Positions 1-7,031 of a DNA stretch of 13,638 nt are shown here, piece after piece (within the stretch, counting starts at the first letter, position 1; the number at the start of each line of letters is the position of its first letter). Origin of the DNA: Chitinophaga pinensis (lineage in GTDB: Bacteria > Bacteroidota > Bacteroidia > Chitinophagales > Chitinophagaceae). The notes below the pieces were generated by a model, which searched no databases, was not told the DNA's origin, and saw only the letters and a list, made by a program, of their open reading frames with translations. Where the stretch lies: NCBI GenBank assembly GCA_945872805.1, contig CAMCBE010000015.1:1-13638 (forward strand), read 5' to 3'. The translations under genes were made by a program, and so were the position numbers.

Positions 1-135
1 CCCTTTAACAGCAATAAAGCATGAATTAGATTGAATTCGTCTAGAATCAATCTGAACGTCCGATATCATTATATTGGTATTACCCAAAACGGATTTAATT
101 CTAACCTTATATAATATATCTTGTAATAGAGGCAT
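1..135 (-). CDS. murE: UDP-N-acetylmuramoyl-tripeptide synthetase MurE, N-terminal fragment
   Basis: Only the first 45 codons lie in the window; the gene runs off the left edge. Translation from the ATG at 133-135 begins MPLLQDILYKV and continues to DSRRIQSNSCFIAVKG. The DSR...FIAVKG pattern is the start of the N-terminal UMP-binding domain typical of MurE ligases. MurE is a cytoplasmic ATP-dependent ligase that adds the third amino acid (usually meso-diaminopimelate in Gram-negatives) to UDP-MurNAc-L-Ala-D-Glu in peptidoglycan synthesis. The start lies 2 nt after the stop of the upstream penicillin-binding protein gene, so translation is probably coupled. This position after ftsI is the usual dcw-cluster order. 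The catalytic region is not visible, so the call rests on the N-terminal motif and context. Confidence 0.85.
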   Translation of the reverse strand, partial: MPLLQDILYKVRIKSVLGNTNIMISDVQIDSRRIQSNSCFIAVKG

Positions 136-137
136 TG

Positions 138-2276
138 TTAATTTATAGTTGTTCCAAGGGTTAAGTAAATAGTTTGTCCCTTTTGAATAGGTGAACCTGC
201 TAAAATCGATTGCCCTATAACCTTACCTTTCCCACTTGCAACAACCTGTAGTTGTTGCTTCTCTAGAATTTCAAGCGCATCCTTTAATCCAAACCCTTTT
301 AAATCTGGCATACTTTCAAATTGCGCCCTCCAACTATTACCCACAAACGAATTATTTTTTGACGTCATACTACTCCAATCACCCTTATTGCCAGTATCAA
401 TTATCTTGGTTTGAAAATCTTTAGCGATGCTTTCAAAATCTTTTTTAGCTCCATTCCAAACTGACTTAGAAGTATCTTTGAATTGTGGATGGCGATAACT
501 GGCATACAAATCTGGATCAACTGTAAATAATTTATTGGCAATCTCCTTGAAAACCGGACCAGCTATTTGAGCTCCATAATATTTTGCTGCATGCGGCTTA
601 TTTTTTATGACTACTATACAGGAGTATTTAGGATTCTCTGCTGGAAAATATCCAGCAAAAGACGATTGATATGTGTGATCTGAATATCCTTTATTACCAT
701 TAGCAACCTGCGCTGTACCTGTCTTTCCAGCAAGAGTATAAAAAGGGTTGAGTAAACTTTTCCCTGTTCCATTGGTAACAACACCTTCTAAACAAATTTT
801 CAATTGCTTCAACGTAGTTTCACTAAAAATAGAATCGTCCAATACAACAGGCTTGAATTCCTGAATTACCTTTCCATCTTCGGTAACTGCATTCACTAAA
901 TAAGGACGCATCATCCTACCCTGATTTGCAACTGCATTGTATACCATAAGAGTTTGAAGTGGGCTAACAGCTATATTATATCCAAAGCTCATCCAAGGAA
1001 GCGTGACGGCACTCCAATCACTTCGCGTGGGATCTGGAATTAACGGGAAAGACTCCCCTTGCAAATCAATACCAGAGCGTCCAGTTAAGTGAAGTCGCTT
1101 TAGGTGATCGATATATCGTTGAGGATTCCGTGAATAATAAGTCATAGCTAATTTAGCCATCCCAACATTAGAGCTTAATTCAAATGCCTGTTGAATAGTC
1201 ACATCCGTTCGATTATGCCGTTCACTATCCCAAACCGTTCTCCCTCCTACTTCCCACTTACCACCTTCAATATTAATATGCTGAGAAAGCGTTGCATACT
1301 GATCTTCCAAAACTGCAATCATGGTCATCAACTTGAATGTAGATCCAGGTTCTGATCGCGTAATGGCATAATTCATATTTTCAGAATAACTACCATCACT
1401 AACCCTACCGAGGTTAGCAATTGCCTTAATCTTTCCTGTTTTAACCTCCATCACTATACACGTACCATTCTGACATTGATTTTCGACTAACATCTTTAAA
1501 AGAGCCTGCTCTGTAACATCTTGGATATTGATGTCTATTGTTGTAATAATATCCTTTCCGTTTTCAGGCTCTATTTCTGAACCAGCTACAGGAACAAAAC
1601 CACCTCCAGAAATTCGACGAACTAACATCTTCCCTGTTGTACCCTTTAATAAGCTATCGTACGTTTTCTCTAATCCAACATTTTTGCTTACGATATTTCC
1701 GGATGAGTCAAGATATTCTCGAGATAACCCAATCGTTCTATTAGCTAATAATCCAAAAGGCGTAAGCCGCTTTTCTTTTTCAATAAAAATGAACCCATTT
1801 TTATTTTTATTCTTCTTTATAAAAGATGTACCCCGCAATTGAGTGTATTGACTAAAATCAATATTCTTTTTCAATAAGTGATATCGATCTCTACTATTGA
1901 ATACAGACACTAACTCTCTCTTATAAGAAGCCGCAGGTCTATCAGCCAAAATACTTGAAAGTTGTATAGATAAACTATCTACATGCTGCTTAAACCGAGC
2001 ACCATCTTTTTCTTGAATTCCATCTGCGCCAAAATCCAGATAGATATCAAAAAAAGGAATTGAGCTGCTCAGCATCCTACCATCTTCGCTAAATATTGAA
2101 CCGCGCTCTGCATCCATTTCACGGTATTCAAGATGAAGTGAATCACTTAGCCCTTTCCAATAATTTCCTTCAACACGTTGTATATATAAAGCCTTGGCTA
2201 AAATAAATAAGCCAAATAGGAGCATTCCTATGAACACTAAATAACTTCGCCATAATATGTCTTTCCTCGTTTCCAA
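138..2276 (-). CDS. ftsI: Class B penicillin-binding protein with PASTA domain (FtsI/PBP3-like)
   Basis: A 712-residue septal peptidoglycan transpeptidase that cross-links stem peptides at the division site. It has a short cytoplasmic N-terminus and one membrane anchor (about residues 11-31). A non-catalytic dimerisation region follows, with an ERGSIFSEDGR motif near 57-67. The transpeptidase domain (about 270-580) contains the three active-site motifs: STFK (nucleophile S312, K315), SSN (368-370) and KTG (518-520). A Ser/Asn/Lys-rich linker (about 590-650) leads to one C-terminal PASTA domain (about 655-708), as in SpoVD/PBP2x-like enzymes. The start is a TTG codon at 2274-2276. No in-frame ATG or GTG lies between the preceding in-frame stop and this codon, and the resulting N-terminus (KDILWRSYLVF) fits the family. 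The gene starts 5 nt after the ftsL-like stop and ends 2 nt before murE. SpoVD-like naming is possible, but the division-cluster position favours FtsI. Confidence 0.93.
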   Translation of the reverse strand: METRKDILWRSYLVFIGMLLFGLFILAKALYIQRVEGNYWKGLSDSLHLEYREMDAERGSIFSEDGRMLSSSIPFFDIYLDFGADGIQEKDGARFKQHVDSLSIQLSSILADRPAASYKRELVSVFNSRDRYHLLKKNIDFSQYTQLRGTSFIKKNKNKNGFIFIEKEKRLTPFGLLANRTIGLSREYLDSSGNIVSKNVGLEKTYDSLLKGTTGKMLVRRISGGGFVPVAGSEIEPENGKDIITTIDINIQDVTEQALLKMLVENQCQNGTCIVMEVKTGKIKAIANLGRVSDGSYSENMNYAITRSEPGSTFKLMTMIAVLEDQYATLSQHINIEGGKWEVGGRTVWDSERHNRTDVTIQQAFELSSNVGMAKLAMTYYSRNPQRYIDHLKRLHLTGRSGIDLQGESFPLIPDPTRSDWSAVTLPWMSFGYNIAVSPLQTLMVYNAVANQGRMMRPYLVNAVTEDGKVIQEFKPVVLDDSIFSETTLKQLKICLEGVVTNGTGKSLLNPFYTLAGKTGTAQVANGNKGYSDHTYQSSFAGYFPAENPKYSCIVVIKNKPHAAKYYGAQIAGPVFKEIANKLFTVDPDLYASYRHPQFKDTSKSVWNGAKKDFESIAKDFQTKIIDTGNKGDWSSMTSKNNSFVGNSWRAQFESMPDLKGFGLKDALEILEKQQLQVVASGKGKVIGQSILAGSPIQKGQTIYLTLGTTIN

Positions 2277-2281
2277 ATTGC

Positions 2282-2623
2282 TTATTTCGTATTACGGTTT
2301 AAATCGGACAAATTAATGGGTGGCTCAAGAATTTCTTTAATCCCATACCCCTCTACTGACTTAACTACTTCTGATTGCTTTGTACTAAACATCCACTCAC
2401 TTCGTTTCATTTTATATTCGTATTGCAATTCTTTTAGTTCTCGAGATGTTCTATTTATATCTTTTATGGCCTTCTCAGCATGATGTCCGTTATAGATATA
2501 TATAACAGCCAAAACGGAGAGAAAAAGGAAAAAGGGTATATTCTGAACCAACATCTGCTGGCTGATTAAACTTTTCCTCCCTTCCTTTAGCGGCAATTCG
2601 TCTACCTTCTTTGTTTCACTCAT
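2282..2623 (-). CDS. FtsL-like divisome membrane protein
   Basis: A 113-residue bitopic membrane protein. It has a charged cytoplasmic N-terminus (1-27), one hydrophobic segment (about 28-45, FFLFLSVLAVIYIY) and a charged heptad-like stretch (about 48-80) that probably forms a periplasmic coiled coil. The C-terminal tail contains EGYGIKE...PP. This architecture and its place between rsmH and ftsI match the FtsL position of the dcw cluster. In other bacteria FtsL forms a coiled coil with FtsB and helps activate FtsWI. Sequence similarity to proteobacterial FtsL is not obvious by eye; I recall that Bacteroidota versions form their own FtsL-like family. The start is ATG at 2621-2623, 52 nt after the rsmH stop. 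The call rests mainly on topology and position. Confidence 0.8.
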   Translation of the reverse strand: MSETKKVDELPLKEGRKSLISQQMLVQNIPFFLFLSVLAVIYIYNGHHAEKAIKDINRTSRELKELQYEYKMKRSEWMFSTKQSEVVKSVEGYGIKEILEPPINLSDLNRNTK

Positions 2624-2675
2624 ATTAAAACTCGTTTCACCTAACCTTATTCGAAATACAACTAAATTCTATCTA

Positions 2676-3620
2676 CTACTTTTTTACTGCCACTCTTAAC
2701 CTAGCACTGCGAGATCTCGGATTACGTTTAACTTCTTCAACTGAAGGCTCTATGGGTTTTTTATTCACAAGCTCAAAAGGTGACGGGGAAAGTGTTCCAT
2801 AGATTGGATCTTTTTCTAAAAGAAGCTGATTCCCATGCCTAAAGTAATTTTTGACAATCCGATCCTCTATACTATGAAATGTAATCACTACAATTCTTCC
2901 TCCGGGCTTTACTAATGAAGTAGCTTGATTTAGTAAATCACTCAACGACTCAGTCTCCTCATTAACTGCCATTCTCAATGCTTGAAATACTTGTGCGAAA
3001 TATTTATTTGGATTTCCCTTCACTACAGGAGCGAGCACTGCCTTCAATTCATTAATGGTATTTATTGGACCATGCTTTGTGAAATCAGTCAACAACAACG
3101 AAACTGTTTTTGCATTGGTGACCTCCCCAAATTCTTGAAAGATCAATTGAAGTGCTTCTGCAGAAGTATGACGTAAAAGATCAGCAGCAGTCCTCTCTCC
3201 ATTTTTATCCATTCGCATATCCAATGGAGCATCAAATCGAATGGAGAAGCCTCTGGAGGGCTCATTGAATTGATGACTGCTGACACCAAGGTCTGCTAGG
3301 ATTCCATCAACTTGAGTGATTTTATGTAAACGAAGGAAGCGAGAAAGATGGCGAAAATTATGTGGGATAAAAATCAAGCGATCATCAGCAGGCACATTCG
3401 CCCGAGCATCCTCATCCTGATCAAAAGCATATAAGCGGCCATCCTTGTTTAATTTAGAGAGAACTGCTATAGAATGTCCTCCGCCACCAAACGTACAATC
3501 AACATAGATCCCAGAAGGATTAATGTTCAGTGCATCTACACTTTCATTTAATAAGACCGGAATATGATAGGAGTCATTACCGCTGTTGCTTAATACCTCC
3601 AGTTGATCAATTCCCGGCAT
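2676..3620 (-). CDS. rsmH: 16S rRNA (cytosine(1402)-N(4))-methyltransferase RsmH (MraW)
   Basis: A 314-residue SAM-dependent methyltransferase that modifies N4 of C1402 in the decoding centre of 16S rRNA. Family motifs appear in order: HIPVLLNESVDAL (19-31), the SAM-binding loop DCTFGGGGHS (41-50), FDQD (66-69), DLGVSSHQF (110-118), FQALRMAVNEE (212-222), TFHSIEDR (247-254) and the basic C-terminal NPRSRSARLR (300-309). Length is normal for RsmH. The N-terminus has about 18 residues before HIPVLL, slightly longer than some homologues, but no alternative ATG exists nearby, so ATG 3618-3620 is used. The gene follows mraZ by 16 nt, the near-universal mraZ-rsmH pairing, and is presumably cotranscribed with it. 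Confidence 0.97.
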   Translation of the reverse strand: MPGIDQLEVLSNSGNDSYHIPVLLNESVDALNINPSGIYVDCTFGGGGHSIAVLSKLNKDGRLYAFDQDEDARANVPADDRLIFIPHNFRHLSRFLRLHKITQVDGILADLGVSSHQFNEPSRGFSIRFDAPLDMRMDKNGERTAADLLRHTSAEALQLIFQEFGEVTNAKTVSLLLTDFTKHGPINTINELKAVLAPVVKGNPNKYFAQVFQALRMAVNEETESLSDLLNQATSLVKPGGRIVVITFHSIEDRIVKNYFRHGNQLLLEKDPIYGTLSPSPFELVNKKPIEPSVEEVKRNPRSRSARLRVAVKK

Positions 3621-3636
3621 AATTATTGTTATTTAC

Positions 3637-4095
3637 TCAAGGCTGATCTTTTTTTGCCATTACTTCAGCAGCAAGAGTACTGAAGGCTTCAGGTGAAAAA
3701 GTTTCAAAGAACTGCTGATACTTATTTTTATCCCATATTTCTAATTTGTTTACCGCTGATACCAACACAATGTCTTTCTCCAACCCAGCATGCTCCATCA
3801 AATTTTTTGGAAGCAAAATTCTTCCAGCGGTATCGAGCTCTATTTGTATTGCCCCATTTAGAAAATGCCTTCTGAATTCCCTTACTTTAGGATCGAAGTC
3901 ATTTAAGGCGCTTATTTTTTCATAAATCGGATTCCAGCTCTGAATCGGGTAAACAGTAAGGCATTTTTCAAATCCCCTGTTCACCACCAAAATAGGTTGC
4001 ACTCCCTCAGGCAGCTGTTTTTTTATGCCCGCCGGAAGAAGAAACCTACCTTTGCTGTCGAGGGTAGCCTCATATTCACCTAAAAAGCCGATCAT
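3637..4095 (-). CDS. mraZ: Transcriptional regulator MraZ
   Basis: A 152-residue AbrB-like DNA-binding protein made of two tandem MraZ (SpoVT/AbrB-fold) domains. Each carries the family D-x-x-x-R signature: DSKGR (13-17) and DTAGR (88-92), both followed by a FLLP/ILLP strand. Length matches the family. In other bacteria MraZ oligomerises into rings and binds tandem short repeats upstream of its own operon, controlling the division and cell-wall cluster. It is the first gene of the leftward cluster here. Its upstream region holds three phased GTG repeats that could be its operator (annotated separately). The start ATG at 4093-4095 gives the expected MIGFLGEYEATLDSKGR N-terminus. Confidence 0.97.
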   Translation of the reverse strand: MIGFLGEYEATLDSKGRFLLPAGIKKQLPEGVQPILVVNRGFEKCLTVYPIQSWNPIYEKISALNDFDPKVREFRRHFLNGAIQIELDTAGRILLPKNLMEHAGLEKDIVLVSAVNKLEIWDKNKYQQFFETFSPEAFSTLAAEVMAKKDQP

Positions 4096-4116
4096 CTATA
4101 TTGATTTAGTAAGAAA

Positions 4117-4145
4117 TAAACATATAATGACACAAATTAACACAA
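4117..4145 (-). promoter_or_regulatory. Putative mraZ operon promoter
   Basis: On the minus strand TTG (4143-4145) and TATGTTTA (4117-4124) are separated by 18 nt. This resembles the Bacteroidota -33 TTG / -7 TAnnTTTG promoter with one mismatch in the last base of the -7 element. It lies about 21-50 nt upstream of the mraZ ATG and overlaps the GTG repeats, which would suit autorepression. The match is imperfect and no transcript start is known. Confidence 0.4.
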
Positions 4146-4153
4146 TTTCCCAC
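4124..4153 (-). promoter_or_regulatory. Three phased GTG repeats, candidate MraZ-binding boxes
   Basis: Read on the minus strand, three consecutive 10-mers start at exactly 10-bp intervals: GTGGGAAATT, GTGTTAATTT and GTGTCATTAT. The first matches the known MraZ-box style (GTGGG plus an A-rich tail); the other two keep GTG and the A/T tail but lose GGG. One helical turn of spacing, about 30-60 nt upstream of mraZ, is the arrangement expected for the ring-shaped MraZ repressor. The degeneracy of boxes two and three lowers confidence. Confidence 0.5.
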
Positions 4154-4181
4154 TTTCATACATCAATTGAAGATTCTATAT

Positions 4182-4291
4182 TTATCCACAGCTACAACCC
4201 GCTTTGGCAAGGGGTTTCAAGGGAAAATGTTGGATTTTATGTGCGTATAGATAATATTTTTGTTAATAACCTGTGCACAAGCTGTGGATAG
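4182..4291. promoter_or_regulatory. DnaA-box cluster with 11-bp inverted repeat
   Basis: TTATCCACA at 4182-4190 is a perfect DnaA box on the plus strand. TGTGGATAG at 4283-4291 is the reverse complement of a one-mismatch box (CTATCCACA). TGTGCACAA at 4272-4280 reads TTGTGCACA on the minus strand, one mismatch from TTATNCACA. The outer two sites extend into a perfect inverted repeat: TATCCACAGCT (4183-4193) and AGCTGTGGATA (4280-4290). An A/T-rich stretch (ATAATATTTTTGTTAATAAC, 4251-4270) lies between the arms. The region sits between divergent mraZ and queA. It could be a DnaA-regulated promoter region or part of a replication origin; the sequence alone does not decide. Confidence 0.55.
4230..4262 (+). 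promoter_or_regulatory. Putative queA promoter (Bacteroidota type)
   Basis: TTG at 4230-4232 and TATTTTTG at 4255-4262 (exact match to TAnnTTTG) are separated by 22 nt, within the range accepted for Bacteroidota primary sigma factor promoters. Transcription would begin around 4268-4270, giving a leader of roughly 38 nt before ATG 4308. That leader would contain the two near-DnaA boxes at 4272-4291. Confidence 0.5.
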
Positions 4292-4307
4292 GGGAAATAG
4301 TTTGCAC

Positions 4308-5528
4308 ATGCTAGAGCAAATAAAAATGGAGGAATATAACTATTCCCTGCCAATAGAATCCATAGCCATGGCCCCTTCAGCCAATAGAGATGAATCAAAA
4401 TTATTGATTTATCAAAACCAACTTATCCAAGAAGACCAATACAAGAATATAAGCCACCATCTGAAGTCAAATGTGCATTTAGTATTTAATAATACTAAAG
4501 TGATTGCCGCCAGAATGCTTTTCAAAAAAAATACAGGAGGCGAAATTGAAGTATTTCTCTTAGAACCTTCCAACAGCATGCCTCATGAGCAAGCATTACA
4601 AGCTAATTCAACCAGCAAATGGAAATGCCTTATTGGCGGTGTTAAAAAGTGGAAAAATACTGAACCTATTTATTGCACCACAGCAGGCAATGACCCTATT
4701 ACCATAAGCGCTCTGCTAAAAAATAAACATGATGATTATTATGAAGTTGAATTTGCATGGAGCCCTTCAACATTAGCATTTTCTACTATCATTTCATTAG
4801 CAGGGAAGATACCCCTCCCTCCATATATTAAAAGGGAAGCAACATCAAATGACATCCAACGATATCAAACTGCATATGCAAAAACAGAAGGATCGGTAGC
4901 AGCTCCAACTGCTGGACTGCACTTCACTCCAGCAATATTTACTCTACTTAACGAAAAAAATATAGCCCAATCGTTTATAACACTCCATGTTGGCGCTGGA
5001 ACGTTTAAGCCTGTCTCGAGCGAGACCATTGCAGAACACACGATGCATGAGGAATATTTTGAGGTTTGTAAAGAAACCATTGTGGACTTACTCGATAATG
5101 ATAAACTGATTATTGCAGTGGGTACAACATCATTAAGAACATTAGAAAGCCTATACTGGATAGGAGTTAAGCAGATCCTCAATCTAAATAATGATGACGA
5201 AATCCTACATCTTGGTCAATGGGAAAATCTAACATTGCAAGAAAAATCAACCATATCAAAACAAGATGCATTAAAGGCGTTGATTGAAATGATGGTCAAT
5301 AAAGATAAACACACAATTACAGGAACAACTGGAATTTGCATCACGCCTGGGTATCAATTTAAAATAGTACAAGGACTAATTACAAATTTTCATCAACCAC
5401 AATCAACTCTTCTCCTGATAATTGCTGCTATAGTGGGCGAAAAATGGAAGCAAATTTATGAATATGCGCTTCAACATGAATTCCGATTTCTTAGCTATGG
5501 AGATGGCTCTTTGTTATTTATTGAATAA
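4308..5528 (+). CDS. queA: S-adenosylmethionine:tRNA ribosyltransferase-isomerase QueA
   Basis: A 406-residue cytoplasmic enzyme that moves the ribosyl moiety of SAM onto 7-aminomethyl-7-deazaguanine at tRNA position 34 and isomerises it, making epoxyqueuosine. Visible motifs, numbered from ATG 4308, are LVFNNTKVIAAR (58-69), AAPTAGLHFT (198-207), LHVGAGTFKPV (226-236), GTTSLRTLES (272-281), NFHQPQSTLL (360-369) and FLSYGDGSLL (394-403). Between GTTSLRTLES and ITPGYQFKIV there are roughly 50 residues more than in E. coli QueA, including LGQWENL; I recall this as common in Bacteroidota. The open frame extends to a TTG at 4260, but family N-termini fit ATG 4308 (MLEQIKMEEYNYSLP) or ATG 4326 better. 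4308 is chosen because GGGGA lies 12 nt upstream and related proteins have about 8-9 residues before the Asp/Glu-Tyr/Phe motif. No other queuosine gene is adjacent. Confidence 0.95.
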   Translation: MLEQIKMEEYNYSLPIESIAMAPSANRDESKLLIYQNQLIQEDQYKNISHHLKSNVHLVFNNTKVIAARMLFKKNTGGEIEVFLLEPSNSMPHEQALQANSTSKWKCLIGGVKKWKNTEPIYCTTAGNDPITISALLKNKHDDYYEVEFAWSPSTLAFSTIISLAGKIPLPPYIKREATSNDIQRYQTAYAKTEGSVAAPTAGLHFTPAIFTLLNEKNIAQSFITLHVGAGTFKPVSSETIAEHTMHEEYFEVCKETIVDLLDNDKLIIAVGTTSLRTLESLYWIGVKQILNLNNDDEILHLGQWENLTLQEKSTISKQDALKALIEMMVNKDKHTITGTTGICITPGYQFKIVQGLITNFHQPQSTLLLIIAAIVGEKWKQIYEYALQHEFRFLSYGDGSLLFIE

Positions 5529-5544
5529 CAGACAAGGATGCATA

Positions 5545-6888
5545 TCATTCAAGCGGAAGTGAAATCGTAAAAATTGTTCCCTTACCTAATACACTGTCCA
5601 CTTGAATCTTACCGTTGTGTGCAGCAACCATTTTTCTGGTATAATTTAAACCAAGTCCAAATCCTTTTACGTTATGGACATTCCCCGTATGTGCTCTGTA
5701 GAATTTATCAAATACTTTCGAGGCTGTTTCCTTGCTCATCCCAATACCATTGTCTTCGACTGTAATCAAAATAGTATTACGGTAATTTGAAGTTGTAATA
5801 ACTATTATTGGATCAATATCTTCCTTAGAATATTTTAATGCATTGTCTACTAAATTGCTCAACATGTTTACGAAGTGAACGGGATGACCTTCAACTGCAT
5901 CGCCAGTAGCAATGAAATTTAACTGTATTTGAGCATTTTTTTCCAGCAATTGCAGCGAAAAATTATCAGTTATCTTTTGTAACACTTCATGAACATGTAG
6001 CGTAACTTTTTCTTTTAACACCTCGCTTATATCTAATTGAGCAGCTTGAAGAATCTGCTCAACCTGAGCGTTCATACGACTATTTTCGGCTTTAATAATA
6101 GTACGAATTGATTCCAATTTATCTCTATCCCCTATAACCCTTTCATTTTTTAGGGTGTCTACAGCAATTGAAATTGTTGCCAATGGAGTCCGCAATTCAT
6201 GAGTCATATTATTAATGAAATCCGTCTTCATTTCACTCAACTTCTTTTGTGTTAATATGGTTCTAATAGTAAGATAAAATGCAGTGATGATGACTAGTGA
6301 AAAGAATATAGCTGCAAGGATCATCCATCCTACAGAGCGCAAAACAAAAACTTGCATATCGGAAATGACAATTATCAATTTTTCATTGGGCATTAAAATA
6401 GCCCCATCAGCATCAGTCAATGACATCAGTGGCCAAACATGTATCCAATAATTTGAAGTATCTATTAATCCAATATCATATTGACTTTCGAAACCAGGGG
6501 ACACCAACTCTTGTCCACCATTATTAGGGGTTGGAAGTATAGCAAATTGAAAACGTAGATGCATTAATCCGTTTGCCTCAAATGCAAGATTGATTTTTTT
6601 ATTTATTTCATCCACTGAAAATCGTTCAGCGATTGATTTACTTCCTAACATCTTTAACACCTCTTCGCTGGGGTCTTTAGGCAAAACATCCAATGGCAAA
6701 GCGGGGATAGGCAATTGACTTGCTTCCATTAACGACTCAACAACTTCATACTCCGCCATATTTATTTTATCGCGAACTTGTTCATTCTTTATGGTAAGCA
6801 CATTTTTAAGCCAAGAGTATTGAATTAAAATTGTGCCAATGAGCGACAAGGAAATTAATATCGTAATTAAGGTGAAATTTTTTCTCAT
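5545..6888 (-). CDS. Orphan transmembrane sensor histidine kinase
   Basis: A 447-residue membrane histidine kinase. From ATG 6886-6888 it has TM1 at about 5-27, a periplasmic sensor region of about 155 residues with no family I recognise, TM2 at about 183-209, then HisKA and HATPase_c domains. Kinase motifs are H-box MTHELRTPLA (phosphoacceptor H230), N-box NLVDNALKYS (345-354), G1 EDNGIGM (378-384), F-box FDKFYRAH and G2 GFGLGL (409-414). No HAMP or PAS domain is apparent. The open frame begins three codons earlier at a TTG, but ATG 6888 starts MRKNFTLITILI, a normal signal-anchor. No response regulator lies next to it; queA is convergent (16-nt gap) and yqgE divergent. Signal and partner cannot be inferred. 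Confidence 0.9.
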   Translation of the reverse strand: MRKNFTLITILISLSLIGTILIQYSWLKNVLTIKNEQVRDKINMAEYEVVESLMEASQLPIPALPLDVLPKDPSEEVLKMLGSKSIAERFSVDEINKKINLAFEANGLMHLRFQFAILPTPNNGGQELVSPGFESQYDIGLIDTSNYWIHVWPLMSLTDADGAILMPNEKLIIVISDMQVFVLRSVGWMILAAIFFSLVIITAFYLTIRTILTQKKLSEMKTDFINNMTHELRTPLATISIAVDTLKNERVIGDRDKLESIRTIIKAENSRMNAQVEQILQAAQLDISEVLKEKVTLHVHEVLQKITDNFSLQLLEKNAQIQLNFIATGDAVEGHPVHFVNMLSNLVDNALKYSKEDIDPIIVITTSNYRNTILITVEDNGIGMSKETASKVFDKFYRAHTGNVHNVKGFGLGLNYTRKMVAAHNGKIQVDSVLGKGTIFTISLPLE

Positions 6889-6894
6889 GGAATG

Positions 6895-6929
6895 CAAAAA
6901 TAAGTAGGGAGTTTATTGAAGATACGCAA
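6895..6929 (-). promoter_or_regulatory. Possible histidine kinase promoter very close to start
   Basis: On the minus strand TATTTTTG (6895-6902) matches TAnnTTTG exactly, with a TTG (6927-6929) 24 nt upstream, slightly more than the usual spacing. The predicted transcript start would fall at or within a few bases of ATG 6888, implying a leaderless or nearly leaderless mRNA. The A/T-rich setting makes a chance match possible. Confidence 0.3.
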
Positions 6930-7031
6930 TGAGGCAATAATTAACGTAGGTTTAAGATGCAATCAAGTAAAAAAAGTATTCTTTCTATATTAAGGTTGAT
7001 AAAATAATGGACAATTTGTTAAATTAGTTAT

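Noticed and set aside
639..657. Inverted repeat TGCTGG...CCAGCA inside ftsI
   Set aside because: Only 6-bp arms within a conserved coding stretch (FAGYFPAENPK); not followed by a T-run and plausible by chance.
1528..1842. 104-codon plus-strand frame inside ftsI
   Set aside because: Antisense to a well-supported conserved gene, no motif.
4025..4291. 88-codon plus-strand frame across the mraZ start and intergenic region
   Set aside because: It overlaps mraZ antisense and the control region, with no recognisable domain or ribosome binding site.
4260..4307. In-frame 16-codon upstream extension of queA from TTG 4260
   Set aside because: It would run through the promoter element and DnaA-like boxes and add residues absent from the family; ATG 4308 or 4326 fits better.
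4865..5182. 105-codon minus-strand frame inside queA
   Set aside because: Antisense to conserved QueA motifs, no start signal or domain.
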